Shown: piece after piece, positions 26,837 to 34,879 of the stretch | Position numbering within the stretch: position 1 is the first letter of the stretch | How the letters are laid out: the number at the start of each line of letters is the position of its first letter | Source: an uncultured Cellulophaga sp. | GTDB taxonomy: Bacteria > Bacteroidota > Bacteroidia > Flavobacteriales > Flavobacteriaceae | Length of the DNA: 64,000 bases | Assembly (NCBI GenBank): GCA_947491225.1 | Contig: CANLIE010000003.1 | Location: 1 to 64,000, forward strand | Direction: 5' to 3' | Program-made: the position numbers and the translations under genes | Notes under the pieces: generated by a model | Told to the model about the DNA's origin: nothing | The model's database searches: none | Seen by the model: the letters and a program-made list of their open reading frames with translations, nothing else

Positions 26837-27487
26837 TTATTCTAAAATTATTTGAGGTAAATGCTCATTAAACCATTTGAAACGATTAATTATCATAATA
26901 TGTGTTCCATTTTTAACTGAAATAAAATCTTTTATGTGCCGTATAGGGAACACAGGATCTTTATCTCCATGAATATGTACTACATTAGGATCGCAACTCG
27001 TCTGATTCCAATTTATTATTTGATCCAAAGACCAATCTAAATAATATTTATCTTTCACAGACAAATACTCTTCATATAATTCTAAACGTTTTGTTACTGT
27101 TTCTCCAAACGCATATTTAGACAAAACTTCCATATTAGTAACCAAACCCGTGGGTAATAATTTATGTGCTTTGGTAAACTTAGCCAAACGTATTCTATTG
27201 GGTAGCTCACTTTTTGTTTTTACACTAGAAATTATAATGACTTTTCTAGTTTTTATATGTTTTGCCATTTCTTGAACCAAAATACCTCCAAAGGACACCC
27301 CAATTAATACAACGTTAGAATGTTCTATTTTAGTACACATTTTTTTTGCATAGTTTTCCAATGTCATCCCCTTAGTAGGCACAAACCATTCAAGTAAATG
27401 CTGTTTAAAAACAGTAGGTGGTAATTGTATGTTTTTAAAAATAGTTGAATTTGCCGCCAAACCTGGCATAAAGTAAACATGAATCAT
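26837..27487 (-). CDS. Alpha/beta-hydrolase family protein
   Basis: This 216-residue protein has the alpha/beta-hydrolase fold. The nucleophile elbow is GVSFGG at about 62-67, and the late PNVVHIHGDKDPVFP segment holds the acid and points to the catalytic His (GTHIMI). There is no signal peptide, so it acts in the cytoplasm. It is short for the family, with no cap domain, and its substrate cannot be predicted. Confidence 0.8.
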   Translation of the reverse strand: MIHVYFMPGLAANSTIFKNIQLPPTVFKQHLLEWFVPTKGMTLENYAKKMCTKIEHSNVVLIGVSFGGILVQEMAKHIKTRKVIIISSVKTKSELPNRIRLAKFTKAHKLLPTGLVTNMEVLSKYAFGETVTKRLELYEEYLSVKDKYYLDWSLDQIINWNQTSCDPNVVHIHGDKDPVFPIRHIKDFISVKNGTHIMIINRFKWFNEHLPQIILE

Positions 27488-27670
27488 ATTTATAGAACTG
27501 AGTTTAGTCTTATGAAAACTAGGTTTTTAGATATTTTTTGTCTAACTTTGGTAACTTGTCATTATATTTTTTTTCATATTAAAATATTTAATGATTAAAT
27601 CTATATAAATATCGTCAATTCTGAACACATTGATACTTATTTTAACGATAACTTATAAACCACATACTAT

Positions 27671-27967
27671 ATGAATGAAGTAGAAATTAAAGACAATAGT
27701 TTTTTACGCCAGTACGAAACTAGAGTTGATGGGCATTTGGCAAAAATAGAATATTCATCACAAGAACGTAAAGTGTTTTTAACCAAATTAGTTATTCCTG
27801 AAGAAATCACCACCGTTGAGTTTAAAGAAGATTTTATTAAAGCTGTGTTGGTTGAGATTCAGGAAAAAAATATGAGAGTTGTTCCAACAAGCCCAGATAT
27901 TGCAAGTTTTTTAAGAAGAAACAAAAGACAATATAAAGAAATGCTCCCTGTAGGTATTCGTATTTAA
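27671..27967 (+). CDS. Small GNAT-like (YidJ-type) N-acetyltransferase-fold protein
   Basis: This 98-residue protein resembles the short GNAT family (NATD1/YidJ). It starts with FLRQYETRVDGHLAKIEYSS and ends with a conserved VVPTSPDIASFLRRN strand-helix. The acetyl-CoA loop usually written GxGxG/A is absent: the equivalent segment reads VPEEITTVEFKEDFIKAVL. It may bind acetyl-CoA weakly or not at all. It is cytoplasmic and monocistronic, ending at a terminator shared with mtaB. Confidence 0.75.
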   Translation: MNEVEIKDNSFLRQYETRVDGHLAKIEYSSQERKVFLTKLVIPEEITTVEFKEDFIKAVLVEIQEKNMRVVPTSPDIASFLRRNKRQYKEMLPVGIRI

Positions 27968-27977
27968 AGAAATTCAT

Positions 27978-28006
27978 AAAAAATCTCTCTAAATGAGAGA
28001 TTTTTT
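27978..28006. terminator. Terminator shared by the GNAT-like gene and mtaB
   Basis: The stem AAAAAATCTCTC pairs with GAGAGATTTTTT around a 5-base loop and overlaps the last bases of mtaB. It serves both convergent genes. Confidence 0.85.
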
Positions 28007-29334
28007 TATACCATTACCTTACTTTCTATAAAATTAAACCGAACCAAGCCGTCTTCATCTATTTCTGTGAGTTTTATTTTGTGCAATGTATTCATAAAAC
28101 TTGGGTTCCAAGCTGTCTTTACTTTTACATAATTTTCTGTAAATCCATAAATATACCCTTCTTTATTTTCACTTTCAAACAAAACGGTTCTCGTAGTTCC
28201 TAACTGACTCTCATAAAAAGCCCTTCTTTTTTTAACAGATAACCCCCTAAGCATTTTACTACGCTTACTACGTACTTTTTTTGCAACTACTCCTTCCATT
28301 GTTGCTGCAGCTGTATTGTCTCTTTCTGAATATGTAAAAACGTGTAAATAGGATATGTCTAATTCATTTAAAAAATGATAAGTCTCCAAAAAATACTCAT
28401 CTGTTTCCCCTGGAAAACCTACTATAACATCTACACCAATACAAGCATGCGGCATTACTTCTTTTATTTTTGTTACCCTATCTACATATAAATTGGTTAA
28501 ATACCTACGACGCATTAATTTTAAGATAGCATCAGTACCACTCTGCAATGGAATATGAAAATGTGGCACAAAGGAATTACTTTCAGAAACAAAATTTATA
28601 GTTTCATTTTTCAATAAATTTGGCTCTATAGATGAAATCCTAAGCCTATGAATACCTTCTACTTCATCTAAAGCCTTAATTAGATCTAAAAATGTATGTT
28701 GATGTTTTTTGTTTCCAAATTCACCTTTTCCGTAATCACCAATATTTACGCCTGTAAGTACAATCTCCTTAATACCCTTTGCTGATATCTCTGCAGCATT
28801 AGTAAGTACATTTTCTAATGTATCACTTCTTGAAATTCCTCTTGCCAGTGGTATTGTACAATATGTACATTTATAGTCACAACCATCTTGTACTTTTAAA
28901 AAGGCTCGTGTTCTATCACCAATAGCATAACTACCTACATAAAAATCTGCATCTTCAATTTCACAAGAGTGCACCTCTCCAAAATCGTTTTTAGACAAAT
29001 CATTTATATAATCTATAATTTTGAATTTCTCAGTAGCCCCCAAAACCAAATCAACACCATCTACCGCTGCTAATTCTTCTGGTTTTAATTGCGCATAACA
29101 CCCCACTGCTGTAACAAATGCCTTAGGATTACTCTTTTGTGCTTGTTTTACTATAGATTTGAATCTTTTATCCGCATTTTCTGTTACAGAACACGTATTA
29201 ATCACATACATATCTGCAACTTCTGAGAAGTCTACCCTATCAAAACCCTCATCAACAAAGTTTCTAGCAATGGTAGAGGTTTCAGAAAAGTTTAATTTAC
29301 AACCTAGTGTATAAAAAGCCACCTTCTTCTTCAT
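28006..29334 (-). CDS. mtaB: tRNA t6A37 methylthiotransferase MtaB
   Basis: This 442-residue radical-SAM enzyme adds a methylthio group to N6-threonylcarbamoyladenosine at tRNA position 37. The N-terminal UPF0004 domain holds the first iron-sulfur cluster with Cys12, Cys48 and Cys79. The radical-SAM cluster is CxxxCxxC at Cys152/156/159 (GCDYKCTYC), and a TRAM-like C-terminal domain follows. The GCKLNFSET start fits MtaB better than MiaB or RimO. A -7 box lies upstream. Confidence 0.93.
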   Translation of the reverse strand: MKKKVAFYTLGCKLNFSETSTIARNFVDEGFDRVDFSEVADMYVINTCSVTENADKRFKSIVKQAQKSNPKAFVTAVGCYAQLKPEELAAVDGVDLVLGATEKFKIIDYINDLSKNDFGEVHSCEIEDADFYVGSYAIGDRTRAFLKVQDGCDYKCTYCTIPLARGISRSDTLENVLTNAAEISAKGIKEIVLTGVNIGDYGKGEFGNKKHQHTFLDLIKALDEVEGIHRLRISSIEPNLLKNETINFVSESNSFVPHFHIPLQSGTDAILKLMRRRYLTNLYVDRVTKIKEVMPHACIGVDVIVGFPGETDEYFLETYHFLNELDISYLHVFTYSERDNTAAATMEGVVAKKVRSKRSKMLRGLSVKKRRAFYESQLGTTRTVLFESENKEGYIYGFTENYVKVKTAWNPSFMNTLHKIKLTEIDEDGLVRFNFIESKVMV

Positions 29335-29553
29335 TCCTATATAATTACAGTATTTTTAGTGGGGTGCAAATATACGAATTACTTATTAAAAAGTGATTGA
29401 TGATTGGTGGCTGATAAAAAATCATAACATCTGTAGATCACATAAACATATAAGCAAAAAAATATCCGCCATTTATATCAAAAAAAGAGTCAAGAGCCAA
29501 GGTTCAAGACTTTTAACTTCGTATTTCGCATATTATATTTTGACCTTTCACCA
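29335..29553. other. mtaB upstream region with a -7 box
   Basis: The complement of 29367-29374 reads TATATTTG, a good -7 box about 33 bp before the mtaB ATG. The rest (29375-29553) is plain AT-rich sequence, and I see no gene in it. Confidence 0.5.
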
Positions 29554-30201
29554 TCACGGAGCCAATCTGTCTATTTTCCAATTATAATCTTCCTGTAGTT
29601 CATATCTAATTCTATCATGTAACCTATTGGGTCTACCTTGCCAAAATTCTATAGATACTGGTTTAACTATGTAACCTCCCCAATATTGTGGTCTTTCTAT
29701 TTCTTTACTTTGGTATTCCTTCTCTAAAGATTTTAATTTTTCTTCCAAAAATTCTCGAGATGGTATTACTGAGCTTTGGTCTGACACTATTGCCCCTAAC
29801 TTACTGCCATCAGGTCTAGATTCAAAATAACCATCAGATAAATTTGTTGCTATTTTTTCTGCCTTTCCTTTTATAATTACTTGTCGCTCAAGATTAGGCC
29901 AAAAGAAAGAAATACACATATTTGGGTTTTTCGCAATTGCCTTTCCTTTTTCACTTTCATAATTTGTATAAAAAATAAAGCCTTCGTAGGTATATTTTTT
30001 AAGTAATACTACCCTATTCTTAGGATAACCATCTAAACCTATTGTAGAAACAGTCATTGCATTGGGTTCTTCTACACCATCTGTAGCTTCTACCTCATAA
30101 AACCACTTTTGAAATAACTCCATAGGATTGTCAGATATTCCAGCTTCTAAAAGTTCACTTTTTTGATATGACTTTCTGTAGTCTCCTAAGTCTTTTTTCA
30201 T
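29554..30201 (-). CDS. pdxH: Pyridoxamine 5'-phosphate oxidase
   Basis: This 215-residue FMN enzyme oxidises pyridoxine or pyridoxamine phosphate to pyridoxal phosphate, the last step of vitamin B6 synthesis and salvage. Visible signatures are PNAMTVSTIGLDGYPKNRVVLLKK, FYTNYESEKGKAIAKNP and the C-terminal IEFWQGRPNRLHDRIRY motif that binds substrate and FMN. The length matches the family (about 214-218). It is monocistronic. Confidence 0.95.
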   Translation of the reverse strand: MKKDLGDYRKSYQKSELLEAGISDNPMELFQKWFYEVEATDGVEEPNAMTVSTIGLDGYPKNRVVLLKKYTYEGFIFYTNYESEKGKAIAKNPNMCISFFWPNLERQVIIKGKAEKIATNLSDGYFESRPDGSKLGAIVSDQSSVIPSREFLEEKLKSLEKEYQSKEIERPQYWGGYIVKPVSIEFWQGRPNRLHDRIRYELQEDYNWKIDRLAP

Positions 30202-30377
30202 TTATTATATTCTTTTATCCCATCAAAGATATGCAGATTTTAATGGTTAACATAAAAAACATAATTGGTGTTTAGTCATTTATTTCAAATTAATACTGAT
30301 ATAAAAATTCATTTTCAAATCAACATTAAATATTATTCTACTCAGTATTTTAGTAATGTTATTAGTCAATCAAATTC

Positions 30378-31205
30378 TTACATATTGTAATTTAAAATTT
30401 GTTGCTCAATAATTCTAACTACTTTTTTAGACCATAACATTTTAAAATGCCCAGTGCCTTCTATTTCAATAAACTTAGAATTTTTAATTGATAAGCTGAC
30501 TGATTTTGATCTTTCTATTGGAATTATTTTATCAAATTTATCATGAATAAATGTAACATCTTTCATTTCTATGCCTTTAACAAGAGTACTTGCCCTAAGT
30601 GTTACTGGGTTGTAAGCCGTTGTTGTTTTTCTTACTTTATCAATAAGTAATTTGGTTGTTCTAGTTGTTAAACCAAACTGAGTAACTGCAAGTTCTATAA
30701 ATTCTAAAAACCTACTAGGACTCGTTAATATAATCATTTGATTTACTCTATATTTTAAAGAATCCATAGCTGTAAAAGCAAATACAGTACCCATTGAATG
30801 CGTAATTATTAAATCGTATTTATCTTTTTCTAGAAACAATTTTACTAGATCCGATATTTCAAAAAAACTTGTTTTTTTCCTTGTGCTAGCTCCGTGACAA
30901 GGACCATCAAAACTTATGACTTTGTATTCATTTTTTATTAATTCAGGAATGATTGCACCAAAATTAGAAGCTCTACCTCCCCATCCATGTATGAGTAATG
31001 CTTTTTTAGTACCATTTCCCCATATATAGGTTTTTATATTAAATTTTTTAAATCGGATTGTACTCTCTTTAGCTATCTTTAATATCGATTTCTCAAACGT
31101 CCTTATTTTCCTATTTTTGGGTTTTGAAATAAAATTAAATGCTATTCTAGCTGTTAGCCTTGGAGATATTTTCTGTAATACACTAATTGCTTTTTTCAAA
31201 CTCAT
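30378..31205 (-). CDS. Alpha/beta-hydrolase family protein beside a Crp/Fnr regulator
   Basis: This 275-residue alpha/beta hydrolase has an oxyanion segment LLIHGWGGRASNF near 70-83, nucleophile elbow THSMGT with its Ser near 135-140, a late acid in FIHDKFDKIIP, and a catalytic His in EGTGHFKML. There is no clear signal peptide. The gene lies 38 bp downstream of a Crp/Fnr-type regulator and may be its target. The substrate is unknown; the family includes esterases and lipases. Confidence 0.82.
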   Translation of the reverse strand: MSLKKAISVLQKISPRLTARIAFNFISKPKNRKIRTFEKSILKIAKESTIRFKKFNIKTYIWGNGTKKALLIHGWGGRASNFGAIIPELIKNEYKVISFDGPCHGASTRKKTSFFEISDLVKLFLEKDKYDLIITHSMGTVFAFTAMDSLKYRVNQMIILTSPSRFLEFIELAVTQFGLTTRTTKLLIDKVRKTTTAYNPVTLRASTLVKGIEMKDVTFIHDKFDKIIPIERSKSVSLSIKNSKFIEIEGTGHFKMLWSKKVVRIIEQQILNYNM

Positions 31206-31243
31206 TTGGCAGATTATTAATAACTCTGCTAAATTCCATTATT

Positions 31244-31885
31244 TTAGTATGTATTATATGACACATTTGTGTCATTATTTATAGATTGAATCATTTTTTT
31301 TCTAATTCTAGTTAATGTTTGTCGCTTAATTCCTAAAAAAGAAGAAAGATGTGTTTGTGAAACACGATTTAGGATATCTCTATTTTTAGAAACAAAATTA
31401 AGGTATCTTTGCTCCGCATTTTCAAATAAAAAACTTTCAATTCTATTCTGCCTTGCATTTAAATATTTTTCGGCTATTAATCTACCAAATTTTTCAAAAT
31501 TTTTATATTTGGAATAGCTTTCTTGGATTAAATTAAATGGAACATTTACTAATAAACTGCATTCTATGGCTTGAATATAATATTTAGAAGGGTTTTGATT
31601 GATGAAAGCGTTATAATCTGCTGCGTAAAAATTCTCTTTTACAAAAGTAATAGTTATCTCTTCTCCCATATTGTTAATATAAAAAATTCTTAACAAACCC
31701 TTAAAAACAAAGCCTAAGTTTTTTTGAATCTCTCCAGCTATTAGATAATTTTTTTTAGCTTTTAGCTTAGTTACAGTAACTTTATTTGTATGAAAGTTTA
31801 TTTCATCAGAATTTAAATCAGGGCAAATTTGCCTTAAAGCATTTGAATAAGCCTTAATTGATTTAGCTATATTACCTATTTCCAT
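31244..31885 (-). CDS. Crp/Fnr-family transcriptional regulator
   Basis: This 213-residue regulator has a cyclic-nucleotide-binding-type beta-roll in its first half (KNYLIAGEIQKNLGFVFKGLLRIFY) and a winged helix-turn-helix at the C-terminus (SQTHLSSFLGIKRQTLTRIRKK). The residues that bind cAMP are not preserved, so the ligand is unknown or absent. The ATG at 31885 (MEIGNI) is preferred over a TTG 17 codons upstream. It precedes the hydrolase gene, a common pattern in this group. Confidence 0.85.
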   Translation of the reverse strand: MEIGNIAKSIKAYSNALRQICPDLNSDEINFHTNKVTVTKLKAKKNYLIAGEIQKNLGFVFKGLLRIFYINNMGEEITITFVKENFYAADYNAFINQNPSKYYIQAIECSLLVNVPFNLIQESYSKYKNFEKFGRLIAEKYLNARQNRIESFLFENAEQRYLNFVSKNRDILNRVSQTHLSSFLGIKRQTLTRIRKKMIQSINNDTNVSYNTY

Positions 31886-31979
31886 TTTCTTTACATTAAG
31901 CAAATTCTGTTTATATACAGAACTTTCGTTTAACAATTAATAGTATAGATTTATTATACAAAGAAAGTAATAAACCTCT

Positions 31980-32885
31980 TTAAAACTCAAAAGACTTACC
32001 ATCCTCTCCCAGTTCAACTTTAGGAAAGATTTCTTCTGCCTCTTGCTTAAATAAATCTAAAGATTTGTAACGTGTAGAATAATGCCCTAAGACCAATGTG
32101 CCTACATTGGCACTTTTTGCAATGGCAGCCGCTTCTTTAGCTGTACTATGCTTTGTTTTTTTGGCTAGACCTGCCTCTGACTCTAAAAAAGTAGCCTCAT
32201 GGTATAATACATCTACATTTGTGATATATGGTACAATTTTGGGTTCAAAAACGGTATCACTACAAAAAGCATAGCTTTTTGGCTTAGGCGGATTAAAAGT
32301 TAATTCTTCATTAGAAATTACGAGCCCATTCTCCAACTCAATATCTTTACCATTCTTTATTTTCTGAAAATAGCATTTGTCAATTTTATGCTCTTCTACT
32401 GCTTGTATGTTTAATTTACGTTCTGCTTCTTTCTCTTGAAACAAAAAACCATTTGTATATATCCTGTGGTTTAATGGAATAGTAGTAACCGCTACTTTAA
32501 CATCTTCAAAAACCAATTCAGGTTCTTTACTTGTTAACTCGTGAAAATATAGCGGATAATTAGTCCAAGAGTCACCTAATTTCAACAACATTGTAATGGC
32601 TTCTTTTATCCCTTTTGGCCCATACACATGCAATTCTGTTTCCCTACCCAACAACCTGAATGTTGAAATTAAACCTGGTAATCCGAAAAAATGATCGCCA
32701 TGTAGATGCGAAATAAAAATATGTTTAATCCTGGAAAACTTTAATTTACTTTTTCTAAGCTGTACTTGTGTACCCTCTCCACAGTCTATTAAAAATAAAT
32801 GGTTTTTTATTTCTAATGTTTGAGAGGTTGGGTTTGCCAATGTTCGTGGTGTAGCCGCATGACAACCTAATATTGTTAATTGCAT
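31980..32885 (-). CDS. rnz: Ribonuclease Z
   Basis: This 301-residue metallo-beta-lactamase-fold nuclease cuts the 3' trailer from tRNA precursors. The zinc motif HLHGDH is at 60-65, with further ligands in the HST.KEAA segment (about 245-252) and the LGHYSTRY motif. The length fits RNase Z without the exosite extension of long forms. It follows a small STAS-like gene by 8 bp and ends the pyrR-pyrB-STAS-rnz run. Confidence 0.94.
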   Translation of the reverse strand: MQLTILGCHAATPRTLANPTSQTLEIKNHLFLIDCGEGTQVQLRKSKLKFSRIKHIFISHLHGDHFFGLPGLISTFRLLGRETELHVYGPKGIKEAITMLLKLGDSWTNYPLYFHELTSKEPELVFEDVKVAVTTIPLNHRIYTNGFLFQEKEAERKLNIQAVEEHKIDKCYFQKIKNGKDIELENGLVISNEELTFNPPKPKSYAFCSDTVFEPKIVPYITNVDVLYHEATFLESEAGLAKKTKHSTAKEAAAIAKSANVGTLVLGHYSTRYKSLDLFKQEAEEIFPKVELGEDGKSFEF

Positions 32886-32893
32886 TTAATAAA

Positions 32894-33226
32894 TTAAAAT
32901 TCGAGATCTCGTTCTATTTCTTCCATTTCTATAACATCCTTTGCTTCTTGTATGGTTGGCACTACACAAATCTCATTAGGTACCTCATCATAAGAAACTA
33001 CATCTGTCACCAATACAAAAGATTTTCTTGCCTTTTTGTGTATGTTAGATAACTCTAAAAATTCTAACACATCTGACCCTATTAGTTTAGGAAATGAAAA
33101 AAGATTAATTATGATATGATCATTCTTTAATTTTGAATATGCCTCGTTTAAATTGATCAAAAATTTAGCTAAAGAAATATTCTCTTGAGAAACGACAGTA
33201 GTTGTTCCATTTTTATCAAAAACCAT
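32894..33226 (-). CDS. STAS-like small protein
   Basis: This 110-residue protein has the alternating strand-helix pattern of STAS domains: a beta hairpin, HIIINLFSFPKLIGSDVLEFLELSNIHKKARKSFVLVTD, and a final acidic tail (EMEEIERDLEF). STAS domains often sense or relay signals to sigma-factor or transport partners. The phosphorylatable serine typical of anti-anti-sigma factors is not clear. It sits between pyrB (5 bp) and rnz (8 bp), so it is cotranscribed. Its role is unknown. Confidence 0.7.
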   Translation of the reverse strand: MVFDKNGTTTVVSQENISLAKFLINLNEAYSKLKNDHIIINLFSFPKLIGSDVLEFLELSNIHKKARKSFVLVTDVVSYDEVPNEICVVPTIQEAKDVIEMEEIERDLEF

Positions 33227-33231
33227 ACTTT

Positions 33232-34158
33232 TTATTTTATTTTAGAGGCAAGCAAGTATATGACAGCCATACGTATGGCAACTCCGTTTTCTACTTGATT
33301 TAATATTATTGACTGATTAGAATCTGCTACATCACTTGTAATTTCTACACCTCTGTTTATGGGGCCAGGGTGCATAATTACAATTTCCTTATCTAAGCTT
33401 TCTAATAAAGCCTTGTTTATACCAAACTGCTGTGTATATTCTCTAGCAGAAGGAAAATAACTAATATCCATACGCTCATTCTGTACGCGTAACATATTGG
33501 CAACATCACACCAGTTTAATGCTTTACGCAAATCTGTTTCTACTGTTACTCCCATAGACTCTATATGCTTTGGAATTAGTGTCATAGGACCACACACTTT
33601 AACATTTGCTCCCTGTAATTTTAATGCTAATATATTAGACAGTGCTACTCTGGAATGAAGAATATCACCAACTATCACTACATTTTTTCCTTGAACATCT
33701 CCAAGTTTTTCCCGTATGGAATAGGAGTCTAATAATGCCTGTGTAGGGTGTTCATGTGCCCCATCTCCTGCGTTTATAATTGTTGCATTAATATGTTTAG
33801 ATAAAAACACACCTGCTCCAGGATTAGGATGACGCATAACTACCATATCTACTTTCATAGATAAAATATTATTCACCGTATCTATTAAGGTTTCTCCCTT
33901 TTTAACAGATGATTGTGAGGCTGAAAAATTAATTACGTCTGCTGATAATCTTTTTTCTGCTAGCTCAAAAGATAACTTGGTTCTTGTACTATTTTCGAAA
34001 AAGATATTTGCTATTGTTATATCTCGTAAAGAAGGTACTTTTTTAATAGATCTATTAATTACTTCTTTAAAATGATCTGCAGTTTCAAAAATGAGTTTAA
34101 TATCGTTTTTGTTTAGATATTTAATTCCTAATAAGTGCTTTACACTCAATTCGCTCAT
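33232..34158 (-). CDS. pyrB: Aspartate carbamoyltransferase catalytic subunit
   Basis: This enzyme of about 308 residues condenses carbamoyl phosphate and aspartate in pyrimidine synthesis. The carbamoyl phosphate-binding STRTKLSFE motif, the VMRHPNPGAGVF loop and HPTQALLD are intact. The start MSELSVKHLLG at 34158 is typical. A second ATG six codons earlier (34176) would overlap pyrR by 8 bp. No pyrI regulatory subunit gene is adjacent. Confidence 0.95.
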   Translation of the reverse strand: MSELSVKHLLGIKYLNKNDIKLIFETADHFKEVINRSIKKVPSLRDITIANIFFENSTRTKLSFELAEKRLSADVINFSASQSSVKKGETLIDTVNNILSMKVDMVVMRHPNPGAGVFLSKHINATIINAGDGAHEHPTQALLDSYSIREKLGDVQGKNVVIVGDILHSRVALSNILALKLQGANVKVCGPMTLIPKHIESMGVTVETDLRKALNWCDVANMLRVQNERMDISYFPSAREYTQQFGINKALLESLDKEIVIMHPGPINRGVEITSDVADSNQSIILNQVENGVAIRMAVIYLLASKIK

Positions 34159-34168
34159 TTTCGTTGTT

Positions 34169-34708
34169 TTATTCATTTATTAAATAGACAATGTCTTGTC
34201 CGTCATTCTCTTTCCAAAGTACTTGTACCTTTTCTCCGTTTATGGCATCTACTTGTCTACCTCTATAATTAGGTTGTATTGGTAAGTGCCTACTAAATCT
34301 ACGATCTATTAAGGTTAATAGTTCTATTTCTGAAGGCCTGCCAAATGATTGTATTGCTGTTAAGGCAGAACGGATACTTCTACCTGTATAAAGCACATCA
34401 TCTATAAAGACCACTTTTTTATCTTCTACCAAAAAATCTATATGGGTTTTACTTGCTTCTAAAGTTTTATCCCCTCTTCTAAAATCATCCCTATAAAAAG
34501 TAATATCCAATGATCCTGAGTGTATTTCTTTTACACCATAATCCTCCCTAAGAAGATTGGTTAGCCTATTTGCTAAAAAAATTCCGCGAGGCTGCAACCC
34601 TATTATAACCGTGTTTTTAAAATCTACATGGTTTTCTAATAACTGACAAGCCAATCGATGTAATATGATTTGAATTTCTTTTGAAGAAAGTAGTTCTTTT
34701 TTACTCAT
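34169..34708 (-). CDS. pyrR: PyrR uracil phosphoribosyltransferase / pyrimidine regulator
   Basis: This 179-residue phosphoribosyltransferase-fold protein has the PRPP-binding loop VVFIDDVLYTGRSIR at about 99-113. PyrR in Firmicutes binds pyr mRNA to attenuate transcription and also makes UMP from uracil. The leader here lacks the PyrR RNA-binding consensus I would expect, so it may act only as an enzyme or at another site. It is the first gene before pyrB. Confidence 0.92.
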   Translation of the reverse strand: MSKKELLSSKEIQIILHRLACQLLENHVDFKNTVIIGLQPRGIFLANRLTNLLREDYGVKEIHSGSLDITFYRDDFRRGDKTLEASKTHIDFLVEDKKVVFIDDVLYTGRSIRSALTAIQSFGRPSEIELLTLIDRRFSRHLPIQPNYRGRQVDAINGEKVQVLWKENDGQDIVYLINE

Positions 34709-34736
34709 AGGTTAGGTGACCAACGCTTTTGTTACA

Positions 34737-34744
34737 CAAAAATA
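34737..34744 (-). promoter_or_regulatory. Putative pyrR-operon -7 box (TATTTTTG)
   Basis: The minus strand reads TATTTTTG 29 bp before the pyrR ATG, with a TTG about 16 bp further upstream. It matches the Bacteroidetes -7 element. Confidence 0.5.
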
Positions 34745-34824
34745 GGAATTTATAGTGAAACAAAATTAATGAAACAATATTCTTTATTTTAAACCTTAAA
34801 GCCTTATTTATTTTCAAGCATAAA

Positions 34825-34858
34825 AAAAGCCTGAACAGTAGTAGTAGTTCAGGCTTTT
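34825..34858 (-). terminator. Terminator after rpsA
   Basis: A 12-bp stem (34825-34836 with 34847-34858) around a loop of GTA repeats lies 22 bases beyond the rpsA stop. A run of A on the plus strand gives the U-tract on the minus strand. Confidence 0.9.
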
Positions 34859-34879
34859 CTAATTTATTAAAATAGAAGC

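Noticed and set aside
29393-29587. Open frame of 64 codons on the plus strand
   Set aside because: It overlaps pdxH at its end, has no start context, and lies in the mtaB upstream spacer. No similarity to a known protein is visible.
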